Origin: Robinsoniella peoriensis
GTDB lineage: Bacteria > Bacillota > Clostridia > Lachnospirales > Lachnospiraceae
DNA: 64,000 bases
Assembly (NCBI RefSeq): GCF_000797495.1
Contig: NZ_JTGN01000002.1
Coordinates: 372,001-436,000 of the forward strand
Direction: 5' to 3'
A program made the translations under genes and the position numbers. Under the pieces are notes generated by a model. That model saw only the letters and a program-made list of their open reading frames with translations, was not told where the DNA came from and did no database searches. Below, piece after piece: positions 17,790 through 25,936 of this stretch. The first letter of the stretch is position 1. Every line of letters starts with the position of its first letter.

Positions 17790-19520
17790 ATGAATAGTAC
17801 ATTGCAGACGATTTTTGGTCTATTGGGTGGTTTGGCACTATTTATTTATGGTATGAACATGATGAGCGAGGGACTTCAGAAAGCCGCCGGAGAAAGAATG
17901 AAGATGATTCTGGGATTTCTGACAAAGAATCCGGTGCTTGGAGTTCTGGCCGGAGCTCTTGTAACAGCAGTTTTGCAGAGCAGCAGTGCAACGACAGTAA
18001 TGGTAATTGGTTTTGTAAGTGCAGGTCTGATGACATTGCCCCAGGCAATTTCTGTTATTCTGGGTGCTAATATCGGAACAACGATGACAGCCCAAATAAT
18101 TGCTTTTGAAATTAATGATTACATATGGCCGATTGTATTTATCGGGTTCGTGATTTTCTTCTTCTCAAAAAAAGAAAAAGTAAAGAGTGTAGGTCAGACT
18201 ATCTTTGCATTTGGTTTACTATTTGTAGGAATAATAACAATGGGTGACGTAATGAAGCCATTAGCTGCCAGTCCGATCTTTACAGATATGATTGCAAAAG
18301 TATCTGAAATACCGGTGCTGGGTGTATTGCTGGGAACGGTTATGACTCTGGTAGTACAGAGCAGCAGCGCAACCATTGCAGTTTTACAGAATTTTGCAAT
18401 TCAGCCGGGAGCGGATGGAGTTACCAGTGTTATCGGACTTGCAGGTGCGATACCGATTCTTCTGGGTGACAACATCGGTACTACAATAACAGCACTTCTG
18501 GCATCGGTAGGGCAGTCCAGGAATGCCAAACGTACCGCAGTGGCACATAGTGTATTTAACATAAGCGGAAGTCTGGTGTTTATCTGTATCATCCCATGGT
18601 TTGCAAAATTCGTACAGTGGATTTCACCAAAAGGAAATGAAGTTGATGTAATTTCGAGACAGATCGCCAATGCCCATACAACCTTTAATATTGCGAATAC
18701 GTTAATCTGGCTTCCTTTAATCTGGCTTATGGTTAAGATTGTAATGTGGATTATTCCCGGTAAAGATGATAATGAGGCAAGAGAAAATGAGCCGATGTTT
18801 ATTGATTCTACCATTGTGAATCAACCGGTATTTGCCCTGCATCTGATTCGTAAAGAAGTAATCCATGTAGCCCAGAACGTCAGGACAGTACTATTGGATT
18901 CTAAAAATGCATTTATTAATAGAGATGAGAATGCTTTGAAACAGGCAGAACATATGGCTGAGATGATTGATTCTGTACAGAAAAAGGCAGTGAAGCATAT
19001 GTCAGGTCTGATGGCTGACGGGGTACTGACAGAAGATCAGGCAAGACAGACGGCATCTTACATGTATGTTCTGGGAGAATCGGAGCGCATGGCACAGAAC
19101 GGACTGTATATCGCCCGGGCGTCCAGGAGTAAGCAGGAAAAAGGATTCCGATTCTCAAAAGATGCCGTGAAAGAAATTCAGGTGACTATGGAAAGCATCA
19201 GTGAGATGCTTGATAATTGTATCAATACGCTTCAGACAGGCAATATCGAAAATGCAGGCAATGTTATATTACAGAAACAGGATATTCTTTCATTAGAGGT
19301 GCGTTTACTGAAGAATCATATGGATCGTTTGAAAAAAGGAAAGTGCAGTCCGGATTTCACGGTAGAATTTACAGCAGTGCTGCATAGTCTTGAACGCATG
19401 GGAAATAACTGTATGAGTATAGCCGAAGTATTAACAGAGGATTTAGACCTTAGTCATGATATACAGGATATAAAAGAACTGGTAAATGGAAATGGACAGC
19501 CGACTTCGGTCGCTGTATAG
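17790..19520 (+). CDS. Na/Pi cotransporter (NptA family) with C-terminal PhoU-like domain
   Basis: The 576-residue protein imports phosphate with sodium. Its membrane part (1-330) has the two inverted repeats of the family, each with QSSSAT (near residues 63 and 190) and GANIGTT/GDNIGTT motifs. A helical cytosolic domain (about 345-560) resembles PhoU and may sense or regulate. The gene stands alone between two terminators, and the Pho-box-like repeats upstream suggest induction when phosphate is scarce. Confidence 0.93.
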   Translation: MNSTLQTIFGLLGGLALFIYGMNMMSEGLQKAAGERMKMILGFLTKNPVLGVLAGALVTAVLQSSSATTVMVIGFVSAGLMTLPQAISVILGANIGTTMTAQIIAFEINDYIWPIVFIGFVIFFFSKKEKVKSVGQTIFAFGLLFVGIITMGDVMKPLAASPIFTDMIAKVSEIPVLGVLLGTVMTLVVQSSSATIAVLQNFAIQPGADGVTSVIGLAGAIPILLGDNIGTTITALLASVGQSRNAKRTAVAHSVFNISGSLVFICIIPWFAKFVQWISPKGNEVDVISRQIANAHTTFNIANTLIWLPLIWLMVKIVMWIIPGKDDNEARENEPMFIDSTIVNQPVFALHLIRKEVIHVAQNVRTVLLDSKNAFINRDENALKQAEHMAEMIDSVQKKAVKHMSGLMADGVLTEDQARQTASYMYVLGESERMAQNGLYIARASRSKQEKGFRFSKDAVKEIQVTMESISEMLDNCINTLQTGNIENAGNVILQKQDILSLEVRLLKNHMDRLKKGKCSPDFTVEFTAVLHSLERMGNNCMSIAEVLTEDLDLSHDIQDIKELVNGNGQPTSVAV

Positions 19521-19529
19521 TCAGTCTGG

Positions 19530-19575
19530 AAAGGACGGAAATGGGAAAGCAATATTCCTGTTTCCGTCCTTTTGT
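19530..19575 (+). terminator. Terminator of the Na/Pi cotransporter gene
   Basis: AAAGGACGGAAA (19530-19541) pairs perfectly with TTTCCGTCCTTT (19561-19572). Confidence 0.85.
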
Positions 19576-19711
19576 GCAGTCTCTCAGTTTTTGAGTATAA
19601 TCTCAAATATATTTTATTTAGTGAAATTATATAAATCCTATGTGGAATTCACAGGGAAATAATATAAATAATATCTGAAATGATGAAAAAAAGAATTCAG
19701 GCAAATAACGT

Positions 19712-19765
19712 TTGACACCCAATACAGCAAAGAATATAATATAAATATCTTGAAACGGGTTTCAA
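19712..19765 (+). promoter_or_regulatory. Promoter and operator of the rbs operon
   Basis: TTGACA (19712-19717) and TATAAT (19735-19740) are 17 nt apart, a consensus promoter. TTGAAAC-GG-GTTTCAA (19750-19765) is a 7-2-7 inverted repeat covering the start of transcription. This is the expected site for autorepression by the LacI-type regulator encoded next. Confidence 0.85.
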
Positions 19766-19789
19766 AGTGATGACATGGAGGTTCTGTAT

Positions 19790-20782
19790 ATGGTAAGTAT
19801 TCGTGATGTGGCAAAAATAGCGGGAGTTTCTCCGGCTACGGTATCCAGAGTTATGAATGAAACAGCAAATGTAGATGAGGAAAAGAGGCAGAGGGTTTTA
19901 AATGCAATACAAGAAACCGGTTTCAAACCAAATGAAGTAGCCCGTTCCCTTTTTAAAAGGTCTTCCCGGATTATCGGAATGATCGTTCCGAATATAGAAA
20001 ATCCATTTTTCAATGAACTGGCAAAGGCGATTGAAGAGGAAAGCTATCGGCGGGGATATCGTTTAACCCTTTGCAATTCGAATAATGATCTGGAGAAAGA
20101 AAAGAAGAATCTGAGTTTACTGGACCGGATGAATGCAGATGGTATTATTCTAATGACAAACCAGGAGAAGATGGAGAACGAGGTGCACAAATGCAGGATA
20201 CCGGTTGTGATGATCGACCGGCAGCTAGATGGAGGCGGGGAAAGTGCCTGCATTCAGTCCGATCATTATACTGGAGGCAGGATAGCAATGGAATATCTGA
20301 TATCCTGCGGCTGTGAGCATATCGTGCATATGAGAGGACCGCTCAAGTTTTCCAGTGCACGGCGGCGTTATCAGGGATATCAGGATGTCTGCCGTGAAAG
20401 AGGGCTGCAGGAATCGGTTATTGACTGCAGGTATGATTATGAGGATGGACTGAACAAGGCAAGGGAGATTCTGGAAAAGTTTCCGCAGACAGATGGTATT
20501 ATTGCCGCGAATGATATGGTAGCTATTTCCGTATATAAGGTTCTGATAAGAAAGGGATACCGTATTCCTCAGGACATACAGCTTATTGGATTTGACAATA
20601 TCAGCCTCAGCAGGTTAGTGACACCGGAGCTGACAACAGTATCCCAGCCCATTGGTGAAATGGGAAAGGCAGCTGTGGAAGCATTGATTCGTGCAGTAGA
20701 AGGAAAAGAGGCTATAAAGAAATTATTTGAAGTGAAGCTGATAAAAAGGGAAACAACGTTAAATACGTCTAATGAAATTTAA
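19790..20782 (+). CDS. rbsR: LacI-family regulator of ribose genes
   Basis: The 330-residue protein has the LacI helix-turn-helix (MVSIRDVAKIAGVSPATVSRVM) and a sugar-binding core ending LIGFDNISLSRLVTPELTTV. ATG 19790 is 8 nt after GGAGG; an ATG at 19775 would overlap that site. It leads an operon with ribokinase 23 nt downstream and ribose pyranase, so ribose is the likely effector. The symbol is inferred from context. A GAAACCGGTTTC palindrome at 19913-19924 lies inside the gene. Confidence 0.88.
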   Translation: MVSIRDVAKIAGVSPATVSRVMNETANVDEEKRQRVLNAIQETGFKPNEVARSLFKRSSRIIGMIVPNIENPFFNELAKAIEEESYRRGYRLTLCNSNNDLEKEKKNLSLLDRMNADGIILMTNQEKMENEVHKCRIPVVMIDRQLDGGGESACIQSDHYTGGRIAMEYLISCGCEHIVHMRGPLKFSSARRRYQGYQDVCRERGLQESVIDCRYDYEDGLNKAREILEKFPQTDGIIAANDMVAISVYKVLIRKGYRIPQDIQLIGFDNISLSRLVTPELTTVSQPIGEMGKAAVEALIRAVEGKEAIKKLFEVKLIKRETTLNTSNEI

Positions 20783-20805
20783 AGAGTGCAGAAAAGGAGA
20801 ATAGT

Positions 20806-21702
20806 ATGAAAACAGCAGTAGTAGGGAGCATTAATATGGACATGACGGTAACAGCAGAGCGTATACCGTTAAAGGGGGAGACCTTACGCGGGGAAGATGT
20901 ACACTATATACCCGGTGGGAAAGGCGCGAACCAGGCTGTAGCTATGGCAAAGCTGGGAGCTCAGGTTGAGATGTTCGGATGTGTGGGAGACGATGATGCA
21001 GGAGCAGCCTTGCTTGAGAATCTCCAAAACGCAGGGGTTATTACAGATCATATAAAAGTCATACCTGACGTATCAACCGGGCTGGCATTGATTACGGTAG
21101 GTGAAAATGACAATACCATTATCGTTGTTGCCGGAGCAAATAATTGCGTGGATCGGGAATATGTGGATCAAATTCTGGATGAACTGCGGAAATGTGATAT
21201 TGTACTGCTTCAGCATGAGATTCCGCAGGAAACGATTGAATACGTCATAGAAAAATGTTATGAAAGTCAGGTGAAAATTGTCCTGAACCCAGGTCCGGCA
21301 AGACCTGTCAGAAAAGAGATTCTGGATAAGGTTACCTACCTGACTCCAAATGAACACGAAGCAGTCATATTATTTGGAGATGAAATGACTACCGAGGAAC
21401 TGTTGAAGAAATATCCGGAAAAGCTGATTATTACCCAGGGCAGCAGAGGCGTAGCAACTTGCCTGAATTCAGGAGAGATCCTGGTAGTACCGGCAAGAAA
21501 AGCAAACGTCGTTGACACCACCGGAGCCGGCGATACTTTAAACGGGGCATTTACCGTTGAAATCGCCAGTGGAAGTGATATAAAAAATGCACTGCAGTTT
21601 GCCAATACAGCTGCAAGTCTGTCAACAGAGAAGTTCGGAGCCCAGGGGGGGATGCCATGCCGAAGTCAGGTGCTGAATGCTATGAAGGAGATGGAAGTGT
21701 GA
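20806..21702 (+). CDS. rbsK: Ribokinase
   Basis: The 298-residue PfkB-family kinase phosphorylates D-ribose with ATP. It has the substrate motif PGGKGANQAVA (near residue 38) and the C-terminal anion-hole/catalytic motif DTTGAGDTLNGAF (near residue 236). AAAGGAGAA precedes the ATG. The gene's last codons (GTG TGA) form the start of a hairpin repeat at 21697 that reaches up to rbsD. Confidence 0.95.
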   Translation: MKTAVVGSINMDMTVTAERIPLKGETLRGEDVHYIPGGKGANQAVAMAKLGAQVEMFGCVGDDDAGAALLENLQNAGVITDHIKVIPDVSTGLALITVGENDNTIIVVAGANNCVDREYVDQILDELRKCDIVLLQHEIPQETIEYVIEKCYESQVKIVLNPGPARPVRKEILDKVTYLTPNEHEAVILFGDEMTTEELLKKYPEKLIITQGSRGVATCLNSGEILVVPARKANVVDTTGAGDTLNGAFTVEIASGSDIKNALQFANTAASLSTEKFGAQGGMPCRSQVLNAMKEMEV

Positions 21703-21766
21703 AAGTTTCTTTCAAACTGCTGCTTATTAAAGCACTGGTGGTCAGCGATATGCAGGAGGTATAAAG
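21697..21766 (+). repeat. Hairpin repeat carrying the rbsD ribosome-binding site
   Basis: GTGTGAAAG/CTTTCAAAC (21697-21705, 21709-21717) forms a hairpin. It is followed by CTTATTAA and, at the 3' end, by GCGATATGCAGGAGGTATAA, which is identical in the leader of aroD 41 kb away (62849-62926). The element overlaps the rbsK stop codon and supplies AGGAGG to rbsD. Confidence 0.75.
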
Positions 21767-22177
21767 ATGAAAAAGCATGGAATTTTAAATAGCGATATCT
21801 CAGAAGTATTATCTAATATGGGGCATACAGATTTAATCGCAATCGGAGATTGCGGACTGCCCATTCCCGATGGAATAAGGAGAATAGATTTAGCATTAAG
21901 TTTCGGACATCCTGGATTTATGGAAGTATTAAAAGTAGTATCAGAAGATATGAAAATAGAAAAACTGATTTTGGCAGAGGAGATCAAAGATAAAAATCAT
22001 GAGATGCTGTTGGAAATTGAAAAATTATTTGCTGATCAGCAAGAGGGTCCGGAAATCGTGTTTATATCCCATAGTGACTTAAAAAACAGAACAAAATCCT
22101 GTAAAGCGGTGATACGTACCGGCGAGATTACGCCATATGCAAATATTATTTTACAGTCGGGATGTATTTTTGCTTGA
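21767..22177 (+). CDS. rbsD: D-ribose pyranase
   Basis: The 136-residue protein belongs to the RbsD/FucU family and interconverts beta-pyranose and furanose forms of ribose. The family residues GHTDLIAIGDCGLPIP (His20, Asp28) and the C-terminal TGEITPYANIIL are present. AGGAGG from the preceding hairpin repeat is 8 nt upstream. No rbsACB transporter follows; the operon ends here, so ribose must enter by a system encoded elsewhere. Confidence 0.94.
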   Translation: MKKHGILNSDISEVLSNMGHTDLIAIGDCGLPIPDGIRRIDLALSFGHPGFMEVLKVVSEDMKIEKLILAEEIKDKNHEMLLEIEKLFADQQEGPEIVFISHSDLKNRTKSCKAVIRTGEITPYANIILQSGCIFA

Positions 22178-22254
22178 TAGAGCTCTAATTCGGGGCAAAT
22201 CTCCCACAAAGTGGGGCGTGCAGATGGCAGGAATGAATTTTCAAACACGCTCTA
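22178..22254. repeat. Intergenic palindromic element after rbsD
   Basis: TAGAGC (22178-22183) and GCTCTA (22249-22254) bound a 77-bp element that also contains a CCCAC/GTGGG hairpin (about 22203-22215). It lies between the convergent rbsD and phosphatidyltransferase genes. Its compact symmetrical form suggests a dispersed repeat of the host genome. Confidence 0.5.
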
Positions 22255-22255
22255 G

Positions 22256-22307
22256 AACAGCCAGTCACAACAAAAGGATGAGTGAACTTTTCATAGGACT
22301 GGCTGTT
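22256..22307. terminator. Convergent-gene hairpin, possible terminator
   Basis: AACAGCCAGTC (22256-22266) pairs perfectly with GACTGGCTGTT (22297-22307). It lies between convergent genes but has no long T-run on either side, so its terminator role is uncertain. Confidence 0.5.
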
Positions 22308-22324
22308 GCTTGTTTACAGATATC

Positions 22325-22897
22325 TTATTTTTCTTTATGCATTTGGGCAAATACCGGTATGTACATAAACAGGGAAAGCAGCATGAAACCAATGCAGATG
22401 ACGATCAGTACGTTTGCTGCAGCCAAAGGGATGCTTGGAAAAAGGAAAAGTATGAACATAATGACATACAGTACCGCTGTACATACTTTACCAAACCACA
22501 TAGCACCATTTAGCATCTTGCCCTTTCTTAGCAGCAGAATTCCCATGATGCCCATAAAACCTTCTTTTATGATGAAGAGAATTAAGAGAGGCATCATCCA
22601 CTGAAAACGAAATACAAGGCAAAGTGCCATAGCCCCCTGAGTCAGCTTATCTGCAATGGGATCCAGTGCTTTGCCTAAAGGGGTAATCATATGAAAGCGT
22701 CGGGCTATTTTCCCGTCAAACATATCGGTTAATCCGGAGACTGCTACAATGATGGCGGCTATTCTGTAATCAGTTATGCTGTCAGCAGTAATGTAGCGCC
22801 ATACGAAAACCGGTATCAGGATGATACGGAAATACCCCATAAGATTGGGGATGGTGAACAGTTGCTTTTTAAGCGGCATATCGTGATTAAGATCCAT
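22325..22897 (-). CDS. CDP-alcohol phosphatidyltransferase (PgsA-like)
   Basis: The 190-residue membrane protein carries the family signature D-x2-DG-x2-AR-x8-9-G-x3-D-x3-D as LTDMFDGKIARRF...GKALDPIAD, plus several membrane helices. It transfers a phosphatidyl group from CDP-diacylglycerol to an alcohol, probably glycerol 3-phosphate in phospholipid synthesis. AAGGAG precedes its ATG. It follows an rRNA-methyltransferase-like gene on the same strand after 32 nt. Confidence 0.9.
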   Translation of the reverse strand: MDLNHDMPLKKQLFTIPNLMGYFRIILIPVFVWRYITADSITDYRIAAIIVAVSGLTDMFDGKIARRFHMITPLGKALDPIADKLTQGAMALCLVFRFQWMMPLLILFIIKEGFMGIMGILLLRKGKMLNGAMWFGKVCTAVLYVIMFILFLFPSIPLAAANVLIVICIGFMLLSLFMYIPVFAQMHKEK

Positions 22898-22929
22898 GTA
22901 ACAAAGCTCCTTCTTGAGTTAATAACCAG

Positions 22930-23802
22930 TTATCGGGTTTTTGGTTTTGATTCCCAGCGGCCGGATGCTCCGCAGGGAAGCACAAGTCCATTGCCGGATA
23001 CAGGAAGTCCTACCTCCTGAGAGTCGACTTTTCCGTTAAATTGTTTTAATTCTGTTGCCAGCATATATGTCAGAACAGCTGGTGCAAGTCCTGTGGTGTA
23101 AGAATTTACCAGGAAGAACAATGGATTTTCTGTCAAAAGCTGTGCACACAATTTAATGAGAGGATGAATGGCATCCTCAATTTTCCAGATCTCGCCCTTA
23201 GGACCCCGTCCGTAGGAAGGAGGATCCATAATAATTCCGTCGTAATGACTGCCGCGTCGGATTTCACGTTCTACAAATTTCACACAGTCATCTACAATCC
23301 AGCGGATTGGTGCGTCTTCCAGATTAGAAGAGCGGGCATTTTCTTTCGCCCATCCTACCATGCCCTTAGAAGCGTCCACATGGGTCACCGAAGCGCCTGC
23401 GGCAGCGGCTGCCAGGGTAGCGCCTCCGGTATAGGCAAATAAGTTCAGTACTTTAACGGGGCGGTCTGCATGTTTGATTTTATCAGAAAACCAGTCCCAG
23501 TTTGTCGCCTGCTCCGGGAAAAGACCGGTATGCTTAAAACTAAAAGGTTTTAAATTAAAAGTCAGGCTTTTATAAGAAATACTCCATTGCTGGGGAAGAT
23601 CAAAGAATTCCCATTCACCCCCGCCTTTTTTACTGCGGTGGTAGTGGCCATTCATCTTTTTCCAGCCTCTGTTGGTTTTCGGTGTATCCCAGATAACCTG
23701 GGGGTCAGGACGGACGAGAATATAATCCCCCCACCGCTCTAATTTTTCTCCACAAGAAGTATCAATTACTTCGTAATCTTTCCAATTATCAGCTATCCAC
23801 AT
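22930..23802 (-). CDS. SAM-dependent methyltransferase, RlmI/RlmK-like
   Basis: This 290-residue class I methyltransferase shows NLFAYTGGATL (SAM motif I, near residue 120), VDASKGMVGWAKEN (motif II) and the catalytic-type DPPSYGRG (near 195). These are typical of the Methyltrans_SAM family that methylates 23S rRNA cytosine or guanine. The usual N-terminal PUA domain is absent; the first 80 residues form a beta-rich lead-in instead. The precise target is not determined. Confidence 0.82.
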   Translation of the reverse strand: MWIADNWKDYEVIDTSCGEKLERWGDYILVRPDPQVIWDTPKTNRGWKKMNGHYHRSKKGGGEWEFFDLPQQWSISYKSLTFNLKPFSFKHTGLFPEQATNWDWFSDKIKHADRPVKVLNLFAYTGGATLAAAAAGASVTHVDASKGMVGWAKENARSSNLEDAPIRWIVDDCVKFVEREIRRGSHYDGIIMDPPSYGRGPKGEIWKIEDAIHPLIKLCAQLLTENPLFFLVNSYTTGLAPAVLTYMLATELKQFNGKVDSQEVGLPVSGNGLVLPCGASGRWESKPKTR

Positions 23803-23875
23803 ATTACATATTACCTTTCCTAGTTAAATTTTGTATCCGTTAGTCCGTAAAGCATTCTGCGTCTTTCGTGTGAAG

Positions 23876-24718
23876 TCAAACTTTATGGACTGCCAGGTTC
23901 CTTTTTGAACGGAACCAGTAAGTATAAAAATCTTCAAATCCAAGTGAAATATAAAGGTCCTTAGCGGAAGTATTGCCATCTACCACTTGAAGATAAGCAT
24001 GCTCAGCACCTTTTTTTCTTGCTTCTTCCAGAATTGAGCTGCAAATTGAACGCGCAAAGTTTTTGCGTCTGCAGCTTGCGTCCACATAAATGGCATAAAG
24101 GCCAATGTGGGCACGGTCCAAAATACCCAGTCCGGATGCAACCATACGTCCGTCGATTTCGATAAAAGCGACGATTGTTTCCTTTGGGATTGCCTTAAAC
24201 ATTGAAGGCACAATCCTCCTGAGTGTAGGATTGGTGGTACCGTTTAAACGAAATAGAGAAGTTATCCAGTCATCCGTAATGCGGTCCCGCAGCTGGACGA
24301 TCGTATCATTCGGATAAAAAACGGAAGAAGGTAGGTTTGAGTTTCTTCCATAATATTCATATTCAATAGATTCATAAGGGAACATATGAAATTGTTCCAT
24401 AGGCATAGTCATCACATCAGTTATATGCTCCACGCTATACCCTCGTTCCGCCAGGATCCGGTCAAAAGACGGATCGATCATGGGATTGATTTTAAAATTA
24501 ACCGGGGTATGAAAGTTGGCATACATGGATTCACAATATGCTATTTTTTCTTCAACCGGAAGATTAGAGATGCCAACCTGCTCTACACTATTGGTACGGT
24601 AGGTATAGTTGTGGGAAAAACGGATCAGCCATCCGTCATAAAGTTCGATCTTATGCGAAGGCCATGCATTGAGAGAAATCTCTTCTATTAATTTCATATA
24701 AGCATTGTCTTTTATCAT
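23876..24718 (-). CDS. GNAT-family N-acetyltransferase
   Basis: In this 280-residue protein the C-terminal half (about 150-275) is a GNAT domain: IEIDGRMVASGLGI, then YAIYVDASCRRKNFARSI, where the usual R/QxxGxG/A acetyl-CoA loop reads RRKNFA, and GNTSAKDLYISLGF at the end. The N-terminal half is an unassigned domain often seen in longer GNAT proteins. The substrate is unknown. GGGAG lies upstream of ATG 24718. The promoter must lie in or beside the tandem repeat array at 24826-25057. Confidence 0.82.
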   Translation of the reverse strand: MIKDNAYMKLIEEISLNAWPSHKIELYDGWLIRFSHNYTYRTNSVEQVGISNLPVEEKIAYCESMYANFHTPVNFKINPMIDPSFDRILAERGYSVEHITDVMTMPMEQFHMFPYESIEYEYYGRNSNLPSSVFYPNDTIVQLRDRITDDWITSLFRLNGTTNPTLRRIVPSMFKAIPKETIVAFIEIDGRMVASGLGILDRAHIGLYAIYVDASCRRKNFARSICSSILEEARKKGAEHAYLQVVDGNTSAKDLYISLGFEDFYTYWFRSKRNLAVHKV

Positions 24719-24825
24719 AGGTGCGCTCCCTTAAAGAAAATCTTCTAATCATTATAGTTCAAAATGTAAGGATATTCAATGAAAAACTTGACCGAATCCC
24801 GTTAATTTGATAAAGTGAAAGATAA

Positions 24826-25057
24826 GTGTGAAAGAAAACCGCTTTCACACTGCTGATTTAGGAATAGCACAAGCTAGCTTGCGCTATTCATGGGGTAAGT
24901 GTGAAAGAAAACCGCTTTCACACTGCTGATTTAGGAATAGCACAAGCCAGCTTGCGCTATTCATGGGGTAAGTGTTAAAGAAAACCGCTTTCACACTGCT
25001 GATTTAGGAATAGCACAAGCCCAGCTTGCGCTATTCAATGGTAAAGTGTGAAAGAAA
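24826..25057. repeat. 73-bp tandem repeat array, three full copies plus a partial one
   Basis: Units start at 24826, 24899, 24972 and 25046 (73, 73 and 74 bp apart). Each unit contains two hairpins: GTGTGAAAG/CTTTCACAC and GAATAGC-CAAGC/GCTTG-GCTATTC. Copies differ by single bases; the third has GTGTTAAAG. The array fills the gap between the divergent GNAT and proC genes. The copies are contiguous, so this is not a CRISPR. Confidence 0.92.
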
Positions 25058-25102
25058 TGCACCTGCAGAATGGTAAAGAGATTAAAATCAGGAGGTTCTT
25101 AA

Positions 25103-25897
25103 ATGAAAATAGGATTTATTGGATGTGGAAATATGGCGACAGCGATGCTGGGCGGGATTTTAAAAAATGAGTTGATTCCTGCAGATGAAATTATAGGATC
25201 TACTTCAAGACAGGAAAGTCTGGATGCAATTAAAGCAAAGTTCGGCATCTGCACTACCTTAGATAATAAAGAAGTTGCAAAGCAGTCGGATGTGATTGTA
25301 TTGGCGGTTAAACCACAGTATTATGAAGCGGTAATCAAAGAGATCAGAGATGCAGTTAACGTTGATAAGATCGTGGTGTCCATAGCTCCCGGTAAGACTC
25401 TTGAGTGGCTGGGTGATGTATTTGAAAAACCCCTTAAAATTATTCGCTGTATGCCAAATACACCGGCCCTGGTAGGGGAAGGGATTACCGGAGTCTGCGC
25501 AAATGAACTGGTGTCTTCTGAGGAATTAGAGATGGTATGCAGGATTCTGGGAGCATGCGGTTCCACAGAAGTAATCAGTGAACATCTAATGGACGTGGTA
25601 GTTTCCGTAAGCGGCAGTGCTCCGGCTTATGTATTTATGTTTATCGAGGCCATGGCTGACGGTGCGGTAGCCGATGGAATGCCAAGAGCCCAGGCTTATA
25701 AATTTGCAGCCCAGGCAGTACTTGGAAGTGCAAAGATGGTTTTAGAAACCGGAAAGCATCCGGGGGAATTAAAGGATATGGTATGCTCACCGGGAGGAAC
25801 AACCATCGAGGCGGTGCGTGTATTGGAAGAAAAAGGCATGAGAAGTGCTGTGATCGAAGCCATGAAGGCATGTGTAAAGAAATCCAGAGGTATGTAA
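25103..25897 (+). CDS. proC: Pyrroline-5-carboxylate reductase
   Basis: The 264-residue enzyme makes the last step of proline synthesis, reducing pyrroline-5-carboxylate with NAD(P)H. The Rossmann motif GFIGCGNMATAML opens the protein; VSGSAPAYVFMFIEAMADG and CSPGGTTIEAV are the family signature near residues 170-235. AGGAGG precedes the ATG. It heads a run of proC, an aminopeptidase and a putP-like symporter with short gaps. Confidence 0.96.
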   Translation: MKIGFIGCGNMATAMLGGILKNELIPADEIIGSTSRQESLDAIKAKFGICTTLDNKEVAKQSDVIVLAVKPQYYEAVIKEIRDAVNVDKIVVSIAPGKTLEWLGDVFEKPLKIIRCMPNTPALVGEGITGVCANELVSSEELEMVCRILGACGSTEVISEHLMDVVVSVSGSAPAYVFMFIEAMADGAVADGMPRAQAYKFAAQAVLGSAKMVLETGKHPGELKDMVCSPGGTTIEAVRVLEEKGMRSAVIEAMKACVKKSRGM

Positions 25898-25936
25898 TTA
25901 TATTTTAAATAAAAGAAACAGAAAGGATGACATAAT

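Noticed and set aside
24826..25057. CRISPR array
   Set aside because: Units of 73 bp are contiguous and near-identical with no variable spacers, and there are no cas genes.
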